Assembly: GCA_934462715.1 (NCBI GenBank)
Contig: CAKSIJ010000019.1
Location: forward strand, 1-47,916
Direction of reading: 5' to 3'
Length of the DNA: 47,916 bases
From: an uncultured Clostridia bacterium
Lineage (GTDB): Bacteria > Bacillota > Clostridia > UBA1381
In this document: positions 26,036 through 34,769 of the stretch, in pieces
Layout: each line of letters opens with the position of its first letter
How positions within the stretch are numbered: the stretch's first letter is position 1
Program-made: the position numbers and the translations under genes
Notes under the pieces: model-generated
Seen by the model: only the letters and a program-made list of their open reading frames with translations
Databases searched by the model: none
Told to the model about the DNA's origin: nothing

Positions 26036-29000
26036 TTACGGTCTTATTGTAAGGGTATTTGAGGTGTTGTTAAACACTCCGAAATATCCCGACTTATTAA
26101 TCGGATATTCATCAATGTAATCAATCAACTCCGTGCCGTTGAGCGCAATAAGCAGCTGTTCTCCGTTACCGACATAACGGGTATTGATTTTGACGCGGTT
26201 CCATTCGTTGATTTTAAAGTTGTCCACTGTCTTTATTGCCAGATTTTGCTTTTTCCCGTTCAAATTCTTTTTGAGGATAACCTTGTTGTCTTTAAACACA
26301 AGCTGATAATAATCCGTTTTGTTCTCATCATATTCGCTATCGCTCACTTCAAAGATTACGCCCTTTTCTCCGGAAGCATCGGCAGGCAGCATTTCAAACT
26401 CAATTTTCTTTGTGCGTTCAAAAATGGTTTTAGAAACTTTTGCTCCCGACACAATATCTATGCTTTCCTTCCCTGACATTTCACGGAGCGCCGACGCAAC
26501 ATCGTTATCTCCCAAAGACTCAGCCGTTCCGAGATTTATATCCGCTCCGGGAATCTCTTTTTGAGAGGTCTTCAAATAAAAGTCTCCGCAATTCAGTTCT
26601 CCGCTTCTTTTCGCCGCATCATATATCGAAAAATATAAGTCCTCATAGAGCATATTTTCCGATTCCACATAGTTGAAAACATTAACCCCGTCAATATCCA
26701 ATACAAGTCTTTGCCCGGCGCCAAAATCAAGAACTCCGAATCTTATTTCGGTATCAACGCCTTTGGGAATTATGTTTTGAAGAGTTCCCACAATTTCATT
26801 TGTTTTTCCGTTCCATACCTGAACCTCTATAATGTCAGATTTAATTATAAAGAGATATCCGTATTTTCCGGCATCAGTGCCAAACAAAATTTTTCCCGCA
26901 TCCTCTTTGGGCTGAAACCCTATTGCCTGCCATTTGCCACCTCCTGCGCCATCGGGAATGTTGATATTCACTCTGAAACAGAAAATTTTATTTCGCTCTA
27001 TGGGGGCTGCCGTATTGGTATAAACAGCCATGCCCGCCGAGCTTGTATTTGTTAATTTAACACCGTCGGGAAGATATGTAAGCATATCTTCTCCATCTCC
27101 TTTTACCCATGAATCCTTTTGAGAAATGATGTTTTCAATCGACGCATATTCTTTATAGACAGTGTTTCCTATATTTTTTATTTCCTTGTCAAGGAGCTTT
27201 ACCATTGAGTCAATCTCAGTCTGGGCAGCTCTGTCGGTGTCGATGAATTTTTTTGCCTCATTTATATAGAACTTCAGGTTATCGGTTGCCCCGTATGCCA
27301 CGTTACCCGGCTCGACTCCCTCTTTAACCTTTGCTATCGTATCAATCGCCTTATTGTAGGTTTTTATGAGTTCAGTCTTATCAAGTATGCCAAACTCCTG
27401 TGTTCTGAATCGCCTTGCGCCGTCCGAATTCAGCTTCTTTTCCGGATTTTTCTGTGATTTTGAAACAGCATATACTCTCCAAAAATATTCTGTCAGCTCA
27501 TCATCAAGGTCATCTATCCATGCATAGTTGAAAATTGCTCTGTATTCCCCCACTATTTTCTTAAAATCCTCGTCCAAAGCAATTTCAACGACATACTCAT
27601 CGGCATTATGGCATGCTTCCCACTGCAAAAATACCGCAGACCCCGAGATTTTAGATGTGTAGTCATAAGGAGAATAGAGTCTGAAATCGGATAGCTTTTG
27701 CAAAGCATCCTTTCTGTATTCACTCTCGTATATACCGATATTCTCAAGCTTTATCTCCTTTAGGGTTTCATACTGCTCCGGCAAATTAAAGTCAGGTTTT
27801 ATTGTGTAATCGTTATTGTCCGGATTGTTGAACATTGCCTTATCCTGTATATCTTTTAAAAACATATTGTCCCAATTTCCTAATCCGAGACTTGTCCAGC
27901 CTCTGCCAATTGCAGGAGATTCAATATGGTTTCCATAAAATAAATTTGTATCATACCGCGAGCCATAAGAGGCTCTGTCCTTAACATAGAAGGGTTTAAA
28001 TATATTTTTATATTTATCATATGCGTCAAGTGCTATAATTGTCGGAAGTTGGTTCTTCATAAAATCCGTATTTGATGCATAAAATGAATTTCCAAGTGCA
28101 CCATGTGATCCAAGATTTCCTGATGTTTCATTGCATACTATTATATTTGAATGAATTAACGTATCCGGGCTTCCTGACACTTGAAAAGGCATTTCAACAT
28201 TTCTGAATATGTTATGATGTATATTATTACTTCCAAAAGAGTCATCGTTATACACGCAACAAATATGTCCGGCTGATTCTGATGTTGTGTCAATATCATG
28301 AAAATTATTGAATCCAATCTCATTTCCGGCAAAAACAACGCTTCGACCGCAATATACTGCTCCATTATCCTTTGCAACCTTTAACACATTATAAAATTCA
28401 TTGTTATTAAATTTATGGTCATTTCCTGAATAATATAAAACACCTGATTTGCACTCATGAAACATTGAATTTGTAACACTGTTACCCACTCCACCGACTT
28501 TTACTCCTGCATAACATCTTGCTTGTGTTGAAATATCATAAAAAACGCAATTGTTAACTACAACATTCTGCGGATTCAATTCAACAATATCATCATTATC
28601 AAGATCCAGTTGTTCATGCATATACTCGTTAATTTTAACTGAGCATACACCATTTGAAATAAAATCACAACCGTCAATGTTGACATTCTTACAATTGTTA
28701 ATCATATCAACAGCCGTCAACGCACAATGTCTGAATACACAGGAGTAAAAATTCACATAGTCACAATCTTCCATTTCAATAAGTTCTTTACGGTTTTTTT
28801 CGAAGGTTATACCTTTAAATGTCACATAGTCGGTATCCTGCATTTTTAATAATACGTTCTCGCCTGCCGCAAGCCTCATATTGATTCCCAGTGTAGAATA
28901 TGGAGGATAAAAATACAATTTTAAATTTTCATAATCAACATAAAATTCCCCGGGAACATCAAGCTCCTCAATCAAATTTTGTATGGATAATGATTTACCA

Positions 29001-29878
29001 ACCCTAAGTCTATCCCCTACAGTTCCCATCGTTATGGATCCAAAGTCTCTTTCATTCGTTCTTGGTTCTTCAAATATCACCGTATCATTGTCTACATCAA
29101 ATTTTTTAACAGGAACTTCTACATATGACCAGTCATAGTCAGGATAACCTGAAATGATAGGATGTTCGGCATTTGCCCAGTTCTTCATTCTCCCTTTAGA
29201 ATCTATTTTGGCAGTCCAATTATTCGGTGCCTCTTTAATTGTCATCCATTCATCCGAACCATTCGGCCATTCGGCAAGACTCATTGAACGCTCGTTAAAA
29301 TAAAACTCGACATTAACATCATATAACTCCGTTGCAACAAACCCTGTCTTGGCTCCCATTCTTGACCAGCTTCCGGAATTCAATCCGGAAATAGGCGTTT
29401 CTGCAGTAAACTGTGTCATGCTTTTTATTCCTTTTTTCTTTAAATCAACCACCCCCACAAAATCTCTTGACTCTTTGGGCAAGCGTTTATACATTTCTCC
29501 TTCCACCCTTGCGAAGTCCTCTGTATTTATTGCCGTTGCGCCTGAAATTATCGGTTTTTCATCACCGTATGCCATAAATGTTATCGGCGCTTTTTTTGTT
29601 CCGGAATGAATTTTGGTCATTCTGACGGTTTTATCCGTAAAATATTCTCCGCCCCTGAAAATAACATTAACTCCAATATTGTCATTTTTTACCTTTTCCA
29701 CTCTATCAACTGCTCCCTGCAAGGTCGCAAGCGGTGCGTCAAGGGTTCCTGCTGCCAAATCATTGCCGTTTGGAGCAACATAAATCTCAATTTCTTGTAC
29801 TTGTGCAAATGCAGCACCTTGCGCAAACAAAGATATAAGTATCGCTGCGTTTAGAAATAAGGCAATAATTTTTTTCAT
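26036..29878 (-). CDS. Giant secreted beta-helix protein, possibly GH141-like
   Basis: A 1280-residue exported protein. After the signal peptide comes YVAPNGNDLAAGTLDAPLAT, the usual opening of right-handed parallel beta-helix enzymes, and the helix runs to about residue 690. Segments MYKRLPKESRDFVGVVDL and FYFNERSMSLAEWPNGSDEW resemble GH141-type proteins, a family that includes an alpha-L-fucosidase acting on rhamnogalacturonan II. I cannot assign activity. A fibronectin-like segment (about 745-830) and two LamG/concanavalin-like beta-sandwiches (about 920-1110 and 1125-1280) follow, likely for glycan binding. There is no SLH domain. It starts 16 bp after the preceding beta-helix gene. A pectate lyase-like activity is the main alternative. 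Confidence 0.75.
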   Translation of the reverse strand: MKKIIALFLNAAILISLFAQGAAFAQVQEIEIYVAPNGNDLAAGTLDAPLATLQGAVDRVEKVKNDNIGVNVIFRGGEYFTDKTVRMTKIHSGTKKAPITFMAYGDEKPIISGATAINTEDFARVEGEMYKRLPKESRDFVGVVDLKKKGIKSMTQFTAETPISGLNSGSWSRMGAKTGFVATELYDVNVEFYFNERSMSLAEWPNGSDEWMTIKEAPNNWTAKIDSKGRMKNWANAEHPIISGYPDYDWSYVEVPVKKFDVDNDTVIFEEPRTNERDFGSITMGTVGDRLRVGKSLSIQNLIEELDVPGEFYVDYENLKLYFYPPYSTLGINMRLAAGENVLLKMQDTDYVTFKGITFEKNRKELIEMEDCDYVNFYSCVFRHCALTAVDMINNCKNVNIDGCDFISNGVCSVKINEYMHEQLDLDNDDIVELNPQNVVVNNCVFYDISTQARCYAGVKVGGVGNSVTNSMFHECKSGVLYYSGNDHKFNNNEFYNVLKVAKDNGAVYCGRSVVFAGNEIGFNNFHDIDTTSESAGHICCVYNDDSFGSNNIHHNIFRNVEMPFQVSGSPDTLIHSNIIVCNETSGNLGSHGALGNSFYASNTDFMKNQLPTIIALDAYDKYKNIFKPFYVKDRASYGSRYDTNLFYGNHIESPAIGRGWTSLGLGNWDNMFLKDIQDKAMFNNPDNNDYTIKPDFNLPEQYETLKEIKLENIGIYESEYRKDALQKLSDFRLYSPYDYTSKISGSAVFLQWEACHNADEYVVEIALDEDFKKIVGEYRAIFNYAWIDDLDDELTEYFWRVYAVSKSQKNPEKKLNSDGARRFRTQEFGILDKTELIKTYNKAIDTIAKVKEGVEPGNVAYGATDNLKFYINEAKKFIDTDRAAQTEIDSMVKLLDKEIKNIGNTVYKEYASIENIISQKDSWVKGDGEDMLTYLPDGVKLTNTSSAGMAVYTNTAAPIERNKIFCFRVNINIPDGAGGGKWQAIGFQPKEDAGKILFGTDAGKYGYLFIIKSDIIEVQVWNGKTNEIVGTLQNIIPKGVDTEIRFGVLDFGAGQRLVLDIDGVNVFNYVESENMLYEDLYFSIYDAAKRSGELNCGDFYLKTSQKEIPGADINLGTAESLGDNDVASALREMSGKESIDIVSGAKVSKTIFERTKKIEFEMLPADASGEKGVIFEVSDSEYDENKTDYYQLVFKDNKVILKKNLNGKKQNLAIKTVDNFKINEWNRVKINTRYVGNGEQLLIALNGTELIDYIDEYPINKSGYFGVFNNTSNTLTIRP

Positions 29879-29894
29879 ACACTCTCTTCCTTTC

Positions 29895-32800
29895 TCATTT
29901 AAATTCTATAGCATCGTTAACAGGAATCTGTCCGCCGATATTTTCCCACGAAAAATACTTAATGCTGTATTCATTCCCGTCATCAGGCACAAAAAGCTCT
30001 AATTTCTGATTTGGTTTATAGTCTGCTATCGTTGTATTAATCAGCTTATTATCTTGGTCATATATTGCGGCAATTATTGTGCCGATTTGTGTTTGCGGAA
30101 GGTATACGGGCATTAGGTATACGTTTTTTCCTTTATTATCGTTCACGCCAAGCGCTATTGTACCGTCCTGCGTTCTGATATTCATCATATCATAGTCGTA
30201 TACGGCTATATCGTCTACCAAGAATGAACTCCTGTCGTCCGGAGCGTCTTCATTCAAAATTGCAAACTTTATATTTTTTGCAAATTCGCAAATTGTATCA
30301 TTCCTTTGGGTTGTAATAAGCTCATATCCGTTTTCCGTCAGCTTATATGCTTTAAGAGTTGAGTTTTTCCTGTCAATCAGCCATCTGATGTGCACATAAT
30401 CTTCGGTCATTTCCTTCTCGCTTGCAAGAACAACGCCTCCAAAACTCAGGTTGTATTTTTTATCTTGAGTGATTTGCGCAATCTGCCGGACAAATGTCGG
30501 CTTGTCTGAATTAAAGCCATCCAATGCCAATGAAGCAAAAAGCCGTCCGTTATCCGTTTCTTTTTTGACCGAATACTCAATACACAGAACTTTATCACAA
30601 AGATTTATCGGTTCAAAGTGAAATTCAAGATAACCATTGCTTGGTTTTCCCTCCTTGAATATCCTAACAGCTTTGTTTCCGTTCGCTTCCTGATGTATAT
30701 ATGCGCCTCCATATCCTATGGTAAAAAGCGTAAATGCATTATCATTTGCGGTTTTTGCGGAAATTCCGGGCTGACATTCTTCAAAATCCGATTTGAAATA
30801 TGCTCCATCGGTTTTTGTGTTGCCTTTTTTGTTTACTGCAATATAGTCAACATATAGCTCATTTGAAGCTGAGGTGTTTTTAATTTCTATTTCACTCAAG
30901 CCATTGACCGCGTACTCAAACAATGTGCAGAAGGAGGGCGAAACGGTATATGTTTGGACTATATCCCCAATCAATTTGATTTCTGCATTGCCTTCAAGGC
31001 TGACGCAAACTGCCGACTCTCCTTCAAACGTTTTATCCGGTTTAACGCTTACCGATGCTTGTGCGGGTATATTAAGTCTGCCCTCCGTTGTATCCACCGC
31101 AGGCTTGGGTATAGATGAAGTGGAAAAACTGAAGCTGTTAAGAGCTTTGATATCCTCGCTTTGTGTGTTTTTAAAATCTTCTATACGATAATTATATGCT
31201 CCGGCATACTCTGTTCTGTCTTTTGCGGTAACATACTGCTCGTTTTCATTAAATATATCGGAAACATCAATTGTAACGGTACCTGCTTTTGACACATCGG
31301 GCATTTTGAATTGTGTGATGTCGGCTTTTACGGACGACAGATTGCTGTCCTTTGTCAGAAAGTGGTTGCCGTCACTGTTTGTGCGGATATAACTGTCAAA
31401 CAAATCTTCAATTCCCTCAATTCTTTTTCCGGTTATTGTAATATCCCAAAGCATATCGGTATTAAAATTATTTGTATATATTCCGTTAGAACAATATCCG
31501 TTCGCATTAGGATTATTTTCTCTTGCGCTATAAGTATAAACGAACATTTCAAACGGATAGTCTTCTGTCGAGCTTATTCTCGACAGCTCGCCAATCATCA
31601 AATTACCGGAAAACTCGGTATCCTTCAGCTTATGTGCCTCTGCAACGTTGCCGTTGCCCTTACCATTTTCGTCCAGTTGAATTTCCAAATCCTCTACAAG
31701 CTGCTTATATGCAGGATACTGATTATACCACTTATCTTCGTCATACCCAGTTTGCTCCCGCATATTTTTTATCCTATTCCAGCAGGCACCCGACGTATTA
31801 ATATTAATATCATTATTCGGAATTGTCAGCCAATCCTTAACAGTTTCCTCACGGTAGCCTACGGCTCCTCCTTTATAACAGTCGTAGATGAAATTATCTC
31901 GTATTTTCGTACCCCTCCCGCCGCCGATGTTTATTGTGCTGCTGCAATCATAAAAAACATTGCCTTCAATTACCGTTCCCGGCAAAAGATCATCCATATA
32001 AACCGCAAAAACACCGTCATACTTGTCTTGCATAAAATCGTTTCTGATATTTTTAAATATATTGTTCTTGATTACATTGCCCCAGCAAGTTGTGTTTCCT
32101 CCCGCATATATGGCGCCCGAATCATGGCTTTCTGTCACGCAAGTGTCAAAAATATTGTTTTCTATGCTATGGTTATTGCCCTCGAATATAATTGCGTGGC
32201 TTGAGTGGTTATAAAAATGATTGTTTTTCACACTTGTGCCAACTCCTCTAATCCGCAAAAACGGTGAGTAGGTTTTTGCAATTCTTCCTCCGTTTGTAAA
32301 TCGAGAATCATAAATCGTATTTTCACCAGGTGTAAGACTCGGTCTGTCCCCGCCGGAAATATATACGCTCATATAACCAATATTGTCGTACACGTTTTTT
32401 GCAAGATCGCACTTTGTTGAATTTTCTATATATACACCACTGCCTCCGATACACGTAAATTTACAATCGGTGATATCTATATTTTCACACAACGTTGCAG
32501 TTATTGCAGTTCCTCTGAGCTGTGAAAAGTGAATATTGTCAAACAAAATGTTTTTTGCGCCTGCTTTTATATTAAAAAATCCGCCGCTCATTGAGCTCAC
32601 AGAAAGCTTCATATCATTGATATTCTCCGGATAATAATAAGCGGCTTTTTCATCAATGTTTATGTAATATTCACCTTTCTTTGTGATTTCTTCGGGAATA
32701 TTGTAAAAATAATATCTCGAATTAACATTAAATTTAGCAGTTAATAATTTCTGGCTGATTGTAGCTGTTTTATTTTCAGGATTAATTTCCGTAATATCTC

Positions 32801-34466
32801 CCGGCATAGCGAAATAGTCAGCATATCTGAAATTGAATATTTTTATGTCGTCCGCATTTTCAGACCATTTAAGATTATTACTTGTGACAAATTCGGCGGT
32901 TTGCTCATCGATAGTGGTTATTTTCCCCATGTTTTCCCATGTATCGTCGGGCCATCTGGCGCATATTTTCGGAACGGCGTTATCAAACAGCTCGATATCG
33001 CTTATAGTATCCTTGGGTGTTCGGGTAACCGAAACATTGATTTCGCTATAATCTTTATAGTTTGATTTTGTTAAAAATTCATTTTGTGCGTAGCCACTCA
33101 AATCTATTTTTACAATCTCCCCTATCAGCTCGGCAGGCAGTCTGCCGCCGCAGTCAGATTCATCGGCAACGGAAATCATATCCGGCTCGATTTTATATGA
33201 GCCGTAAATATTTACGTTTCCTATACCCTGAAGTTTTAATCCCGAATACGAAGAATCAAGCTCAAGAGTTTTATCAAGATAGTAATCTCCGCTCAGAAGA
33301 TTTATGCTATCAACATTGATGCCCATTGCTGCATACTTTCGATACATCTCTGCCGCACTATAAATATCAAACGGAAAATCTTGAGTCCCGTCGGCATTTT
33401 CGCTTGCTACGGGAGATGCATAGAGCTCTATTCCCTTTGCAACAACGGCATATATCTCAAGTTCATATATTTTATACACTCCTCCCGGCTTTTCGCCTTC
33501 AAGCTTGATATATCTGTACTCCGGGGCATCTGCCGGCTTATCAAGATATTTGGTTTCGACTTTGTCGGTAACGTTTGCAAGACCGGATATATCATCAAAT
33601 CTTAAAATTTCTGTCCACGGCCCTTCCGGACTTGATGCACCGTACAGGGTATTATATCCCACAGCTGTCCTGTAACTGTAATCAAGCGTGGCGCCGCCGA
33701 TTTTATAGGCAGCTTCCAAATCATAGACAATGAATCCATTTTCTCCGTGCGCCAGTTCCCCCTGATTCATTACGCCTGCAGTTTCGGGATTTCCGTCGGT
33801 AATCCAGTCAAGGGTAAAGCCCTGATGATGTGAGCAGGTTTGAGAAACAGGAGATTTCCCCAATATGAGATTTTGAGTCCAATGATAATGCACTGCAACA
33901 ACGGCATATATCTCAAGTTCATATATTTTATACACTCCTCCCGGCTTTGCGCCTTCAAGCTTGATATATCTGTACTCCGGGGCATCTGCCGGCTTATCAA
34001 GATATTTGGTTTCGACTTTGTCAGTAACGTTTGCAAGACCGGATATATCATCAAATCTTAAAATTTCTGTCCACGGCCCTTCCGGACTTGATGCACCGTA
34101 CAGGGTATTATATCCCACAGCTGTCCTGTAACTGTAATCAAGCGTGGCGCCGCCGATTTTATAGGCAGCTTCCAAATCATAGACAATGAATCCCTTTTCT
34201 CCGGGCGCCAGTTCCCCCTGATTCATTACGCCTGCGGTTTCGGGATTTCCATCAGTAATCTTGTCAAGGGTAAACCCCTGATGATGTGAACAGGTTTGAG
34301 AAATGGGAGATTTTCCCGCTATGGCATTTTGAGTCCACTGATAACCGTCAAGCACGGGAAAGGTCACTCCCGGTATTGCCGCAAAGGAGGTCGCAGGCAG
34401 AATAAGTATCATAATGTACGATATTGTCAGTACCGTGCTTATAATTCTTTTCATCTGTTTTTTCAT
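29895..34466 (-). CDS. Giant secreted protein: two discoidin modules plus beta-helix
   Basis: A 1523-residue exported protein. The start is ATG 34466, with GGAG 8 nt upstream and a signal peptide (RIISTVLTISYIMILILPAT). Two nearly identical F5/8 type C (discoidin, CBM32-like) modules occupy about 40-190 and 192-343. A right-handed beta-helix follows (about 350-960) with a GH141-like feature, ELFDNAVPKICARWPDDTWE. Then come a long beta-rich part and a C-terminal Ig-like module ('IIAAIYDQDNKLINTTIADY') of a kind common in Clostridia surface proteins. It probably binds and cuts a pectic polysaccharide outside the cell; the activity is not established. An in-frame start at 34520 has no ribosome site. 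Confidence 0.75.
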   Translation of the reverse strand: MKKQMKRIISTVLTISYIMILILPATSFAAIPGVTFPVLDGYQWTQNAIAGKSPISQTCSHHQGFTLDKITDGNPETAGVMNQGELAPGEKGFIVYDLEAAYKIGGATLDYSYRTAVGYNTLYGASSPEGPWTEILRFDDISGLANVTDKVETKYLDKPADAPEYRYIKLEGAKPGGVYKIYELEIYAVVAVHYHWTQNLILGKSPVSQTCSHHQGFTLDWITDGNPETAGVMNQGELAHGENGFIVYDLEAAYKIGGATLDYSYRTAVGYNTLYGASSPEGPWTEILRFDDISGLANVTDKVETKYLDKPADAPEYRYIKLEGEKPGGVYKIYELEIYAVVAKGIELYASPVASENADGTQDFPFDIYSAAEMYRKYAAMGINVDSINLLSGDYYLDKTLELDSSYSGLKLQGIGNVNIYGSYKIEPDMISVADESDCGGRLPAELIGEIVKIDLSGYAQNEFLTKSNYKDYSEINVSVTRTPKDTISDIELFDNAVPKICARWPDDTWENMGKITTIDEQTAEFVTSNNLKWSENADDIKIFNFRYADYFAMPGDITEINPENKTATISQKLLTAKFNVNSRYYFYNIPEEITKKGEYYINIDEKAAYYYPENINDMKLSVSSMSGGFFNIKAGAKNILFDNIHFSQLRGTAITATLCENIDITDCKFTCIGGSGVYIENSTKCDLAKNVYDNIGYMSVYISGGDRPSLTPGENTIYDSRFTNGGRIAKTYSPFLRIRGVGTSVKNNHFYNHSSHAIIFEGNNHSIENNIFDTCVTESHDSGAIYAGGNTTCWGNVIKNNIFKNIRNDFMQDKYDGVFAVYMDDLLPGTVIEGNVFYDCSSTINIGGGRGTKIRDNFIYDCYKGGAVGYREETVKDWLTIPNNDININTSGACWNRIKNMREQTGYDEDKWYNQYPAYKQLVEDLEIQLDENGKGNGNVAEAHKLKDTEFSGNLMIGELSRISSTEDYPFEMFVYTYSARENNPNANGYCSNGIYTNNFNTDMLWDITITGKRIEGIEDLFDSYIRTNSDGNHFLTKDSNLSSVKADITQFKMPDVSKAGTVTIDVSDIFNENEQYVTAKDRTEYAGAYNYRIEDFKNTQSEDIKALNSFSFSTSSIPKPAVDTTEGRLNIPAQASVSVKPDKTFEGESAVCVSLEGNAEIKLIGDIVQTYTVSPSFCTLFEYAVNGLSEIEIKNTSASNELYVDYIAVNKKGNTKTDGAYFKSDFEECQPGISAKTANDNAFTLFTIGYGGAYIHQEANGNKAVRIFKEGKPSNGYLEFHFEPINLCDKVLCIEYSVKKETDNGRLFASLALDGFNSDKPTFVRQIAQITQDKKYNLSFGGVVLASEKEMTEDYVHIRWLIDRKNSTLKAYKLTENGYELITTQRNDTICEFAKNIKFAILNEDAPDDRSSFLVDDIAVYDYDMMNIRTQDGTIALGVNDNKGKNVYLMPVYLPQTQIGTIIAAIYDQDNKLINTTIADYKPNQKLELFVPDDGNEYSIKYFSWENIGGQIPVNDAIEFK
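33441..34342 (-). repeat. Tandem 456-bp repeat encoding two discoidin modules
   Basis: Two copies with a period of 456 bp (152 codons), about 33441-33886 and 33897-34342. Each encodes one F5/8 C module from the region WTQN to ELEIYAV. Only scattered base differences are seen, pointing to a recent internal duplication or ongoing homogenisation. Confidence 0.88.
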
Positions 34467-34769
34467 GATTATTTCTCCATTCATTAATTTTTGTTTTTGG
34501 AACTTCTCCGATAATTTCATGCCCGACCTTCCGACATACTTTTGTCACTTTCTTCCAGTCATTTCAAGCTTATCATTTTCATCACTTTATCACCTTTGCT
34601 TTTAAAGTTTATTCCTTCCGGCATAAAACCGCTGCCATCGGCTTAAAACTCCGCTCTGAGCAAAAACAACAAATCGGATTCTCTCGATTCGAGGTTTGCC
34701 CTGTTCTTTATGTTGATTTTCTTTTTTGCGGGCAAAGCTCTTTTATTTTAAACCTATCTATTTTAAAGC
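34467..34769 (-). other. 303-bp gap between two secreted-protein genes
   Basis: Apart from the ribosome site of the gene starting at 34466, I find no coding frame, strong hairpin or clear promoter. The stretch is AT-rich. Unlike the leaders upstream of 37142 and 39245, it does not contain the GTGCC/GGCAC hairpin. Confidence 0.45.
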
